A stretch of DNA of 64,000 nucleotides from NCBI RefSeq assembly GCF_000688295.1, contig NZ_JHZF01000011.1, positions 1,520,288-1,584,287 on the forward strand, given 5' to 3'. The stretch is from Pseudooceanicola nanhaiensis DSM 18065 (GTDB taxonomy: Bacteria; Pseudomonadota; Alphaproteobacteria; Rhodobacterales; Rhodobacteraceae). The notes under the pieces are model-generated. The model did no database searches, was not told the DNA's origin, and saw only the letters and a list, made by a program, of their open reading frames with translations. The position numbers and the translations under genes were made by a program. Below, piece after piece: positions 26,867 through 34,975 of the stretch; the first letter of the stretch is position 1, and each line of letters opens with the position of its first letter.

Positions 26867-27787
26867 TCAGATCGCGCCTTCGCGGACATCCGCGAGACGG
26901 CGGCGGATCGCGTCGCCCACAAGGTTGAAGCTCAGCACGGTCACGAACATCACCAGCGTCGGGTAGAGCGAGATCCAGGGCGCCGTGCTCAGGTGCTCGC
27001 GGCCCTCGGCGATGATCCCGCCCCAGGACGGTGTCGGGGCCTTGACCGAAAGGCCGAGGAAGGAGAGCGAGCCCTCGATCACGATGGCGATCGGGATGTC
27101 GATCAGGATGAAGGCGATGAGCGGCCAGATGATGTTCGGGAAGACCTCCTTCGACAGGATCCGGAAGTCCGAGGCCCCGAGCGCGCGGGCCGCCAGCACG
27201 AATTCGCGCCCCGCGTAGTTCAGCGTCGCCGCCCGGGTGATCCGCGCCGCGGTCGGGATGAACAGCAGCCCGAGCGAGAAGCAGACCATGAAGAGCGAGC
27301 CGCCGAAGATCACCGCGAAGAGCAGCAGGACGACGAGACCCGGAATGGCCAGCCAGGAGTCGATGGCGATGCCCACCACCTCGTCGACCCAGCCCCGGTA
27401 ATAGCCCGCGGCCATGCCGAGGATCAGGCCGGCGCCGACCCCGATCGCGGGGGCCGCGAAACCGACGGTGAGCGAGACGCGCGCGCCCCAGATGATGCGG
27501 CTCAGGAGGTCGCGGCCCAGCACGTCGGTGCCCAGCCAGTGCGCCTCGCTCGGCGGCGACTGGAGGTAGGCCCAGTCGATCTCGTCCGGGGCGGGAAGGC
27601 CCCAGAAGGGCGCGCCGATGGCGGCCACGGCCACGATGATCAGCCAGCCGAGCGGGATCCAGAACAAAAGCCCGAACCTGGTGCGCCGCTTGTGCAGCGC
27701 GATGGCCGCGGCGTGCTTGTCCTGCACCTCGGTCCCGGCATTGGCGGCACCTGCGGAAGCGGCGTTGGAGTGAGAGATGTCAGCCAT
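26867..27787 (-). CDS. ABC transporter permease (OppC/DppC-like)
   Basis: A 306-residue inner-membrane permease. It has an N-terminal soluble tail, a first helix (about 40-60), the GTDVLGRDLLSR segment typical of DppC/OppC, and five further helices. The EAA loop is AARALGASDFRIL. ATG 27787 overlaps the end of the DppB-like gene by 8 nt. With that protein it forms the translocation pore for an imported peptide-like or other organic substrate. Confidence 0.92.
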   Translation of the reverse strand: MADISHSNAASAGAANAGTEVQDKHAAAIALHKRRTRFGLLFWIPLGWLIIVAVAAIGAPFWGLPAPDEIDWAYLQSPPSEAHWLGTDVLGRDLLSRIIWGARVSLTVGFAAPAIGVGAGLILGMAAGYYRGWVDEVVGIAIDSWLAIPGLVVLLLFAVIFGGSLFMVCFSLGLLFIPTAARITRAATLNYAGREFVLAARALGASDFRILSKEVFPNIIWPLIAFILIDIPIAIVIEGSLSFLGLSVKAPTPSWGGIIAEGREHLSTAPWISLYPTLVMFVTVLSFNLVGDAIRRRLADVREGAI

Positions 27788-28733
27788 GGGCGCCTCGCGT
27801 CCGAACCCGCGGATCGAGCCATGCATAGGCGATGTCCACGAGGAAGTTGGCCGTCACGAAGGCCAGCGCGAAGAAGGTCACGCAGCCCTGGATGACGATG
27901 AAGTCGCGGGTGTAGACGGCATGGATCAGGAGCCGCCCCACCCCGGGGATGCCGAAGATCTGCTCGATGATGATCGTCCCGCCCAGCAGGCGCGCGACCT
28001 GCAGGCCGAGGAGCGTGATCATCGAGAAGCTCGAGGGCCTGAGCGCGTGGACCCACAGGATGCGCCGGTTCGACATCCCCTTGGCCCGGGCCAGCGCGAT
28101 GTAGTTCTCCTGCAGGACCGAGATCATCTCGACCCGGAGCGTCCGCATCAGGATGGTCCATTCCACCAGCGCGAGGCTGAGCGCGGGCAGGATCATCGGC
28201 TTGAGATTCGCCCAGAGCCCCTCGGACAGCGGCTCGTAGCCGGTGGCCGGCAGCCAGCCGAGATGGAGGGAGAAGAAGTAGATCAGCAGGATCGCCGTCA
28301 TGAACGAGGGCATCGAGACGGAGGCAAAGGCGATGGCCCCGATGATCCGGTCCCCCCGCCCGTTCGGTCGATAGGCCGAGAGCATGCCCGCCGGGATCGC
28401 CATGGCAAGCGCGATCGCCTGCGCCAGGATCATCAGCTCGAACGACACCGGGAAGCGCTGCATGATGGCGTGCCAGACGTCCTCCTTGTTGATGAAGGAC
28501 CGGCCCCAATCGCCGGTGAAGATGCCGCCGACCCATTCGGCATAGCGGATGAGCACGGGACGGTTGAGCCCCATCTCCTCGCGGATCGCCTCGACCTCGG
28601 CTTCGGAACTGTCCATGCCGGCCATCTCGTAGGCGACGTCGCCCGGCAGGATGTTCACGAGCAGGAAGGTGACGAATGTGACCACGATCATCACGATGAA
28701 CAATCGCTGGAACCGTCGGAACAGGTAGTGCAT
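27780..28733 (-). CDS. ABC transporter permease (OppB/DppB-like)
   Basis: A 317-residue inner-membrane permease. The N-terminus LFRRFQRLFIVMIVVTFVTF is the typical first helix, followed by a large periplasmic loop (GLNRPVLIRYAEWVGG), five more helices and the EAA loop ARAKGMSNRRILWVHALR. It lies 300 bp after the binding-protein gene. That gap holds a strong hairpin, which may lower expression of the membrane parts relative to the binding protein. Confidence 0.92.
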   Translation of the reverse strand: MHYLFRRFQRLFIVMIVVTFVTFLLVNILPGDVAYEMAGMDSSEAEVEAIREEMGLNRPVLIRYAEWVGGIFTGDWGRSFINKEDVWHAIMQRFPVSFELMILAQAIALAMAIPAGMLSAYRPNGRGDRIIGAIAFASVSMPSFMTAILLIYFFSLHLGWLPATGYEPLSEGLWANLKPMILPALSLALVEWTILMRTLRVEMISVLQENYIALARAKGMSNRRILWVHALRPSSFSMITLLGLQVARLLGGTIIIEQIFGIPGVGRLLIHAVYTRDFIVIQGCVTFFALAFVTANFLVDIAYAWLDPRVRTRGAHG

Positions 28734-28993
28734 CGCTTCTCCCCTTGGCGGTGCTTGTGTCTTTGCCGGGCCGGAGGCCCTCAGCCCTCGATCCCGTGCT
28801 CGGCGTCCGGTCCGGTCCTCCTCCGGATGCGGGGCCTGTCACGGTCGAGGTTAGAAACGCGGAGGTTGTGCTGCATAGAAGAAGACACCATCCGCCACAT
28901 ACGGGTACGCGCCTTTTCGCCGAGAGGCCGCCCCCGCCGGAGACCGCCCCGCCCCGCCCGTTCCCAGGGCACGACGCGGCGGGTTCCGGTCCC

Positions 28994-29021
28994 TCCGGCG
29001 GGGTGCGTAAACCCCGCCGGA
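28994..29021 (-). terminator. Attenuator-like hairpin after the binding-protein gene
   Basis: A perfect 11-bp stem with a 6-nt loop, 12 bp after the binding-protein stop and within the 300-bp gap to the DppB-like gene. There is no T tract. It probably stabilises the binding-protein mRNA and reduces read-through. I see nothing else in 28734-28993. Confidence 0.55.
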
Positions 29022-29033
29022 AGGCGTGTCAGA

Positions 29034-30593
29034 TCACTCGTCGATCCAGGCGCGGGTGACGTCAACGGCCCCGCGATAGGGCGGCGGGACGTTCTTCACC
29101 TTGGGATTGGTGAACACGTAGTAGCGCCCGCCGCCCCGCCACAGGATGCTGCCGTCGTCGTTGATCATGGAGACCATCTCGCACTGCTTGTTCAGGCGGT
29201 CCTCCACCGTGGTCGCGACGCGCATCTCGTCGGCCAGCTTGTCGAGCTCTTCGTTGTTGAAGCCGGTCAGGTTGTAGGACGATCCGATCTTCGTATAGGC
29301 GTAGAGCTGCGGGCCCATGTCGGCGCCGTCGGCGATCCGCCAGCCGGTCACGTCGAAATCGCCCTTGAAGGTCCGCGCCACCAGCGTCGACTGGTCCACA
29401 GGTTCGAGCGTGAGCGTGATGCCCGCCGCCTTCGCCGTCTGCTGGAAGATCTCGCCCAGTTCACGCCCGCGCGGGGTCGTGGTGTGGATCATGACGATCT
29501 CGGGCACTTCGGACTGGCCCGTCTCTTCCAGATATTGCGCGACGTATTCCTTGGCCTTGGCCACGTCGAAGGCGCGGTAGTTCGCCTCGCCGCAATCCTT
29601 CACCTGCCCCAGCGGGTGCGTCACCGCGGGCCGGGTGTTCTGCCAGGATATCTTCACCAGCGCGTCCTGGTTCCAGGCATGGGCCAGCGCCTTGCGCAGC
29701 GTCGGGTTCGACAGCGGCTCCTTCTTGCCGTTCATCAGGTTGACCGCCGCGCCCGCGCCCTCGGTCGTCAGGGTGACGAGGTCGGGATCGTTCTGCGCCT
29801 CGATGATCGTGGGGCCGCGGTCGGTCCAGATCAGGTCCACTTCGCCCGACTTGAGCGAGGCATAGCGGGTCTGGGTGTCCGGCAGGATGCGGAAATTGAT
29901 CTTGTCGAGGTTGATCTCGTCCGCGTCGCGGTAGCCATCCCATTTCTCGACGACGATCCGGTCGCCCGAGGACCAGTCGACGAACTTGAACGGGCCGGTG
30001 CCGACCGGGTTGCGGTTCATCTCGCCGGACGCGACATGCTCGCTCGGCGGGATCGGCCCGCTCATCGAGGTGGTCGCGAGGTAGGGCAGCAGCGCCATCC
30101 ACGGATGGGCCAGGTGGAACTCCACCGTCAGCGGATCGACCGCGACCACCTTGTCGATGGACGAGATGAAGGACCGCGAGGACGACTTGTTCTCGGGATC
30201 GAGGATCCGGTTGTAATGGGCCGCCACGTCCTCGGCATCGAAATCTGTGCCGTCGTGGAACTTGACCCCTTCGCGCAGCTTGAAGGTCCAGACCGTCTGA
30301 TCGTCGCTCGACGACCATTCGGTCGCCAGCATCGGCTCGGGCTCGTTGGTCTGGGTGTTCCAGCCGAGCAGCGGCTCGACCATGGTGCGCATGACGATCT
30401 CGCCGGTCTGGCCGAGAACGCCGCCGTCCACGGTGTCGAAGCCCCGCACGTCGGTCTCGATGGCAACGTTGAGCGTGCCGCCCTTCTTCACTTCCTGAGC
30501 ATGAGCAGCTGCACCGGCAACCGCGATGGCACCGAGCGTCGCGCCGGCGAGCGTCGCCGCGAAACGGCCCTGTGGCATACGGAATGTCCGCAT
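29034..30593 (-). CDS. Family 5 extracellular solute-binding protein
   Basis: A 519-residue periplasmic binding protein of the DppA/OppA type. The signal peptide is about 1-32, with a cleavage-like AHA-QEV site. The mature part has the family blocks WTFKLREGVKFHDGT, DAEDVAAHYNRI and NPVGTGPFKFVDW. The ATG follows a GGGAGGAAAA SD. It is the first gene of the operon SBP-DppB-DppC-OppD-OppF. The ligand is unknown; the family carries peptides, nickel chelates, opines and other organic compounds. The neighbouring catabolic genes suggest an organic nitrogen compound. Confidence 0.93.
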   Translation of the reverse strand: MRTFRMPQGRFAATLAGATLGAIAVAGAAAHAQEVKKGGTLNVAIETDVRGFDTVDGGVLGQTGEIVMRTMVEPLLGWNTQTNEPEPMLATEWSSSDDQTVWTFKLREGVKFHDGTDFDAEDVAAHYNRILDPENKSSSRSFISSIDKVVAVDPLTVEFHLAHPWMALLPYLATTSMSGPIPPSEHVASGEMNRNPVGTGPFKFVDWSSGDRIVVEKWDGYRDADEINLDKINFRILPDTQTRYASLKSGEVDLIWTDRGPTIIEAQNDPDLVTLTTEGAGAAVNLMNGKKEPLSNPTLRKALAHAWNQDALVKISWQNTRPAVTHPLGQVKDCGEANYRAFDVAKAKEYVAQYLEETGQSEVPEIVMIHTTTPRGRELGEIFQQTAKAAGITLTLEPVDQSTLVARTFKGDFDVTGWRIADGADMGPQLYAYTKIGSSYNLTGFNNEELDKLADEMRVATTVEDRLNKQCEMVSMINDDGSILWRGGGRYYVFTNPKVKNVPPPYRGAVDVTRAWIDE

Positions 30594-30647
30594 GTGTTTT
30601 CCTCCCGTTTTTTCTTGCCCGCTCCTCGTTCGGGCTGTTCAAGTGTT

Positions 30648-30685
30648 AACTGAAACCGGGTGCTTGTGAATACCCATTATTCGAA
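30648..30685. promoter_or_regulatory. Shared motif pair, copy 2
   Basis: Motif B (30648-30660) and motif A (30670-30685, ATACCCATTATTCGAA) lie 55-92 bp upstream of the binding-protein start. They match the pair before the Baeyer-Villiger-type gene, but in swapped order with a 9-bp spacer. The position fits an operator or activator site for the ABC importer operon. Confidence 0.6.
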
Positions 30686-30828
30686 GTTTTGAACGACGGG
30701 TCTCTGGCCGGGCGCAACTTCGCGTGACCGGCCCTGCAATTCACATCCGTGGCGATTCCGGATGGCGGAATGGGGCGCGGTTGGCCAATGTGGCTTGTTT
30801 CGTGGGCTTTTGCCCTCTCCCGGTCACT

Positions 30829-30886
30829 CGCGGCATGCTTCTCGCGAGGCCTGTTCCGCCCTGCGGAACGCCGCCAGCATGCCGCG
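30829..30886. repeat. Nested inverted repeat in a gene-free region
   Basis: Outer arms CGCGGCATGCT (30829-30839) and AGCATGCCGCG (30876-30886) are perfect. Inside them a 7-bp stem (30853-30859 with 30863-30869) has a 3-nt loop. It lies in the 603-bp stretch 30594-31196, between the ABC operon promoter and tRNA-Leu, which otherwise shows no convincing gene. It may be an RNA structure or an extragenic palindrome. Confidence 0.5.
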
Positions 30887-31196
30887 TCGCAGCAAGCGTG
30901 ACACCATCACGGATTAACCTGCGACCATACCGGACCTACGAATCCCGCCGAGTTTGCGTTCAGCGTCATGCAGGCCGCGACGGCATGTTGCTGGGGACAG
31001 CGTTCTGACGGGGAGATCGGCCGCCGGCCCCACCTTACCCGGAAGGGCAAATGCGGCCTTCGCACAAGGCGTGCTGCAGCAAAGGCCCGTTGCCCGACGG
31101 GCCCGGACAGGCTCGATCAGCTCTCGGACCGGATGGCCGGACGCCGATTCATCGCGATTTCAGGAAGGGATCACGCCCCGTCTCGGGGGGAGTGAA

Positions 31197-31283
31197 TGGT
31201 GCGGTCGAGAAGACTCGAACTTCCACGGGAGTTACCCCACAGCGACCTCAACGCTGCGCGTCTACCAATTCCGCCACGACCGC
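31197..31283 (-). tRNA. tRNA-Leu (GAG)
   Basis: An 87-nt class-II tRNA with encoded CCA. The acceptor stem GCGGTCG pairs with CGACCGC. The D arm contains TGGTAGACGC. The anticodon loop TTGAGGT gives GAG, reading CUC/CUU leucine codons. The long variable arm and TTCGAGT T-loop are present. A promoter lies just upstream. Confidence 0.95.
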
Positions 31284-31302
31284 ACGTGACTTGGTGAAGG
31301 GG

Positions 31303-31331
31303 CGTATAGCTGCCCCGAACAGGGATGTGAA
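31303..31331 (-). promoter_or_regulatory. Promoter of tRNA-Leu
   Basis: On the minus strand there is a -35 TTCACA (31326-31331), a 17-bp spacer and a -10 TATACG (31303-31308), about 20 bp before the tRNA. A GC-rich discriminator follows, as is usual for stable RNA promoters. Confidence 0.55.
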
Positions 31332-31438
31332 GAGGGCAGAATGAAGATTTTCGATTTTCGCCACGGCACCCGTGAACGACGGAAGCCGGCCCCGGGGGAC
31401 CGGCCTCCTGAGGCGATGAAAACCGCCCTAACCCCGCA

Positions 31439-33085
31439 TCATTTCAAAGAAAACGAGGGCAACGCGGTGGTCTGCGGCGCGGGCACCGGCGTCAGCCCGG
31501 CGCTCTCGCCCGAGAGCGCGGCACGCAGCAGCTCGGCCCGTTCGGGCTGGCCCGGCACGAAGACCGGGGTCGCGCCGCCATCGAGCGCCGAGAGCGCCAG
31601 CTCGTACCAGCCCTCGGCCTGCGCGTCGGAGCGTTCGACGCCGAATCCCTGCACCAGGTGATGGCCGACGAGCTCGGCATAGGGCGTCTGCCCTGCCCCC
31701 GTCAGCAGGAGCGCGGCGCCGAGCGCCACGTCCATCTTGTCACGCCGGTAGCCGGTGTAGAGACAGATCGCCCCGGTGCCCTGCAGCTGCTCCACGGTCA
31801 TGTTCGCGCCCAGCACGAACTTCTGCACCTGCGGCACGACCTGCGCGGCGGGCGTGTCCGAGAGCATCTCGATATAGGGCGCGAGCGCCGGACCGAAGCT
31901 GTCGCATTGCGCCTCGACCTGCGCCTCGGTCATGCCCTGGACCGCCTTCACCATCTCCTCACCCTGCGCGATGGCATAGGTGCGGGTCAGGCAGAACTGC
32001 TCGGACAGCGCGAGGTCGGGGTCGGTCATGCTGGCCGCGGTGACATAGCCGCCGTTCGAGGTGGTCAGCAGGCTCACCTTGCTGCAATAGCTGGCGAGCG
32101 AAGGCTGGTCCGCCGGGGCGGCCCCCGCCATCGGCAGCGCGGCGAGCGAGGTGGCGGGCGCCGGGGTCGCCGCGACGGGCGGTGCGATCGGCACCGAGGG
32201 CGCGGGCGCCGGAGCGGCCGCCATCTGGACATCGCCGCCCGAGCCCGGATCATCCATCGAGCAGACCGCCTGGTGGCACTGGAACATCGCCGGGCTGGCC
32301 GTATTGGTCAGCTGGGCGTTGCGGGCGTAGCGGAAATCGTTGCGGGCATAGCCGTTCGGACCGCTGGCAAAGACCATCACCGCGCATTGGCTCTGTCCGC
32401 ACCAGAAGCTCGACCCGGTGACCGACGTGTCGATGACGTAATCGTTGCGCCCGTCCGCGTTCAGATCCGCCATCTGGATGAAGCCCGCGCGCTGGAGCAG
32501 CTGCTCGGCCGAGGGCTCCGAACTGTCGGCGATCTCGTCCACCACGTCCGAGACCTCCATCGGCAGCCCGGCATAGCCGGTGCCGGAGCGGGAACCGGTG
32601 ATGCCCATCCTCTCGTCGCGCCAGGCGGTCAGCAGGCCGCGCACGCCCTGCGGGTTGCGCTGCATCGCCTTGACGACCTCGGGTCCGCCGACCTGCGCGC
32701 GGCTGTAGAAGGAATGGAGCATCTCGCGCTCGTGCGACTGGATGTGCCCGGTGGCGGGCCATCCCATATGCGCCTGGTATTGCGAGACGGCCGCGCGGGA
32801 GCGCGAGCCCATGACGCCGTCGGCGCCGCCGGCATTGAAGCCGAAATAGTTGAGCGCGGTCTGCGTCATGCGGTTCTCTTCACGCTGCGCGCTGCTCACG
32901 CCCGAGGTGCGGCGGCTGCTGGTGCTCTTGTAATAGCGCTTCTTGGGCTTGTTCGCGCCGTGCACGATGGCCCCGCCGATGATGCCGCCGACGATCGCCG
33001 CGCCGAGCTCGCTCGCCGCCGCCGGAACGGGTCCGGCAAGGCACATCGCCGCCACGAGGGCAGCCTTAATGGATCTGGAGAACAT
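31439..33085 (-). CDS. Exported peptidoglycan-binding-domain protein
   Basis: A 548-residue exported protein. A signal peptide of about 24 residues (ending AAA/SEL) is followed by a glycine-rich segment (GAAIVGGIIGGAIVHGA). A PG_binding_1-like domain lies at about 68-120 (ALNYFGFNAGGADGVMGSRS), then a region with ADLNADGRNDYV like a calcium-binding loop. Next comes an alanine/proline linker (about 290-325) and a helical C-terminus. The domain order is familiar from uncharacterised Rhodobacterales proteins. The role is presumably at the cell wall; no catalytic site was found. Confidence 0.78.
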   Translation of the reverse strand: MFSRSIKAALVAAMCLAGPVPAAASELGAAIVGGIIGGAIVHGANKPKKRYYKSTSSRRTSGVSSAQREENRMTQTALNYFGFNAGGADGVMGSRSRAAVSQYQAHMGWPATGHIQSHEREMLHSFYSRAQVGGPEVVKAMQRNPQGVRGLLTAWRDERMGITGSRSGTGYAGLPMEVSDVVDEIADSSEPSAEQLLQRAGFIQMADLNADGRNDYVIDTSVTGSSFWCGQSQCAVMVFASGPNGYARNDFRYARNAQLTNTASPAMFQCHQAVCSMDDPGSGGDVQMAAAPAPAPSVPIAPPVAATPAPATSLAALPMAGAAPADQPSLASYCSKVSLLTTSNGGYVTAASMTDPDLALSEQFCLTRTYAIAQGEEMVKAVQGMTEAQVEAQCDSFGPALAPYIEMLSDTPAAQVVPQVQKFVLGANMTVEQLQGTGAICLYTGYRRDKMDVALGAALLLTGAGQTPYAELVGHHLVQGFGVERSDAQAEGWYELALSALDGGATPVFVPGQPERAELLRAALSGESAGLTPVPAPQTTALPSFSLK

Positions 33086-33112
33086 GGAATTGGCCCCTTA
33101 TGTATGAACTGA

Positions 33113-33853
33113 ATGAAGCCAGAATACCGAAAGATGCTTGACGTGGCGACACCTTTGGCCGCTCTGCCCGATTTTGCCGGTCCCGGGCCCGAATGGATCG
33201 TCTCGCCCGGCCTCGTGTCCTACGAGGCGGCGCTCGAGGCGATGGAGGCGCGCGTCGCCGCGATCGCCGCCGGCCAGGCGCCCGAGGCGATCTGGCTGCT
33301 CGAGCATCCGCCGCTCTACACCGCAGGCACCTCGGCCCGGCGCGAGGACCTGACCGACCCCGGGCGCTTCCCGGTCCACGAGGCGCGGCGGGGCGGGCAG
33401 TACACCTACCACGGGCCCGGCCAGCGGGTGATCTACGTGATGCTCGACGTGGGCCGCCGCGGCCGCGACGTGCGGCGCTTCGTCGAACAGCTCGAGGCAT
33501 GGGTGATCGCGACGCTCGACGAATTCAACCTGACGGGCGAGATCCGCGAGGGCCGCGTCGGGGTCTGGGTCGCCCGTCCCGACAAGCCCCCCCTGCCCGA
33601 CGGCACCCCGCGCGAGGACAAGATCGCGGCGATCGGCATCCGGCTGAGGAAGTGGATCAGCTTCCACGGGATCTCGATCAACGTGGAACCGGACCTGTCG
33701 CATTTCGACGGCATCGTGCCCTGCGGCATCACCGGCCACGGCGTGACGAGCCTGGTCGACCTCGGACTGCCGGTGACGATGGAGGACCTCGACGTGGCCC
33801 TGCGCCGGACGTTCGGAGAGGTCTTCGGCGAGGCGCCACCCCCCGCCCCCTGA
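33113..33853 (+). CDS. lipB: Octanoyltransferase
   Basis: LipB moves octanoyl groups from acyl carrier protein to lipoyl domains, the first step of protein lipoylation. The 246-residue protein shows the family blocks [29 protein letters not shown] and [17 protein letters not shown]. The catalytic cysteine/lysine pair lies in [11 protein letters not shown] and KIAAIGI. ATG 33113 is used; ATG 33134 is a possible later start because neither has a strong SD. No lipA is adjacent. Confidence 0.93.
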   Translation: MKPEYRKMLDVATPLAALPDFAGPGPEWIVSPGLVSYEAALEAMEARVAAIAAGQAPEAIWLLEHPPLYTAGTSARREDLTDPGRFPVHEARRGGQYTYHGPGQRVIYVMLDVGRRGRDVRRFVEQLEAWVIATLDEFNLTGEIREGRVGVWVARPDKPPLPDGTPREDKIAAIGIRLRKWISFHGISINVEPDLSHFDGIVPCGITGHGVTSLVDLGLPVTMEDLDVALRRTFGEVFGEAPPPAP

Positions 33854-33857
33854 CCGC

Positions 33858-34337
33858 TCAGCTGCGCTGCGCCGCCAGTTCCGAGGCCAGTTCCCCATGC
33901 AGGGCGCGGCGCTCGTCCTCGGACAGGAAGGCGCCGATCTCGACCCGGCGGCCGTTGCCGTTCAGCGTGACGTAATACGGCACCGGGCCGCCCTTCAGGT
34001 GCATCTCGACCCGGGCCCAGTAGGTGTTGCATTCCCAGGATTGCTCGGACCCGTCCGGGTTGCGCCGCAGCAGGCGCGTGCGCTCGGGGCTGATCGACAG
34101 CGTCTCGACCACCTCGCCCGAGCGGTAACTCAGCCTGAGCCCGAACCAGAGCGCCGCGAGCGCCCCCAGCCCGAAGGGCAAGAGGCCCCAGAGCAGCACG
34201 GTGCCGAGCAACCCGAAGAGCGGGATCATCGCCAGCAGGAAGAACAGGCCGATCACCGCGGCAAAGCCGTTCCGCGGCAGTGACCGGTACGGCCAGAGCG
34301 TCAGGTGACGGCGGCTGTCGCTCCATTCGTAGGGCAT
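33858..34337 (-). CDS. DUF2244 membrane protein
   Basis: A 159-residue protein starting at ATG 34337, where family-like sequence begins (PYEWSD, then LTLWPYRSLP). Two adjacent membrane helices occupy about 22-65, with a WxGLRLSYRS end. A soluble C-terminal domain follows, with WECNTYWARVEMH and the LSEDERRALHGEL end motif. The function is unknown; the gene often lies near cytochrome oxidase genes in alphaproteobacteria. The stop of the upstream membrane protein gene is 4 bp away, so they form an operon. Confidence 0.82.
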   Translation of the reverse strand: MPYEWSDSRRHLTLWPYRSLPRNGFAAVIGLFFLLAMIPLFGLLGTVLLWGLLPFGLGALAALWFGLRLSYRSGEVVETLSISPERTRLLRRNPDGSEQSWECNTYWARVEMHLKGGPVPYYVTLNGNGRRVEIGAFLSEDERRALHGELASELAAQRS

Positions 34338-34341
34338 CGGC

Positions 34342-34890
34342 TCAGCCGGTCCGTCCGGTGGCCAGCGCGACCGCCCAGGCCGCGGCAAGCGCGCCGGCGG
34401 CGATCCAGGGCGCGGCGGGCGCGAGGGCCGTCAGCGGCGCGAGCGGGTCCGCCGCGCCGCCGACGCCCGGCATCAGCGCATCGGCCACGGCGGTATGCCT
34501 TGGCACGATCACCGCCGCGTAGAAGGCCGCGAAGAGCAGCGCCAGCACCGCCTGCGGAAGCGCCACGCCCGCCTCGGCCCGGCGGTGGAGAAGCAGCGCC
34601 AGCGCGGCGGCCAGCCCCGCGACGACGAGGCCGAGGAGGCCCTGCCAGAAGAAGGTGCTCACATGGCTGCCGCCGCCCGGCGCATGGGTCAGGACCACCG
34701 GCAGCGCGGTCTCGAGCATGGCGGCCGGCAGCAGCGCCGCGGCGCCGCCGCCGAAGAGCATCGCCGCCCCGAGGTGCGGCGCCCGGACCGCCGCCCAGAG
34801 CCCGCCGGCCAGCGGCAGGCCGAGCAGCCAGACCGTCCGGAGAAGCGGGGCGGCACCGGTGGCGGATTGGGAGAGGAGGAGCGTGCTCAC
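34342..34890 (-). CDS. Alanine/leucine-rich multi-pass membrane protein
   Basis: A 182-residue protein with about five hydrophobic helices, rich in alanine, leucine and glycine. A histidine-containing loop (VLTHAPGGGSHVSTFFWQG) lies between helices two and three. I do not recognise a family. It sits 85 bp downstream of ctaD, after a terminator-like hairpin, and 4 bp upstream of the DUF2244 gene. A role linked to respiration is only suggested by position. Confidence 0.65.
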   Translation of the reverse strand: MSTLLLSQSATGAAPLLRTVWLLGLPLAGGLWAAVRAPHLGAAMLFGGGAAALLPAAMLETALPVVLTHAPGGGSHVSTFFWQGLLGLVVAGLAAALALLLHRRAEAGVALPQAVLALLFAAFYAAVIVPRHTAVADALMPGVGGAADPLAPLTALAPAAPWIAAGALAAAWAVALATGRTG

Positions 34891-34916
34891 GTCGGGACCG
34901 GGTCTGGGGGAATGCG

Positions 34917-34950
34917 AAGGGCCCCGGCACGATCCGCGCCGGGGCCCCTT
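34917..34950 (-). terminator. Terminator-like hairpin after ctaD
   Basis: The 34917-34928 arm pairs with 34938-34950 (one extra C), forming a stem of at least 10 bp with a short loop, 26 bp after the ctaD stop. It probably ends or attenuates ctaD transcription before the membrane protein genes. Confidence 0.6.
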
Positions 34951-34975
34951 GGGTTGTCTCGGGGTCAGCCCACGC

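Noticed and set aside
27777-30653. A 958-codon plus-strand open frame
   Set aside because: It is antisense to the ABC permease and binding-protein genes, which have clear family motifs.
30724-31008. A 94-codon open frame in the gap before tRNA-Leu
   Set aside because: There is no SD, the composition is unlike neighbouring genes, and it spans the nested palindrome.
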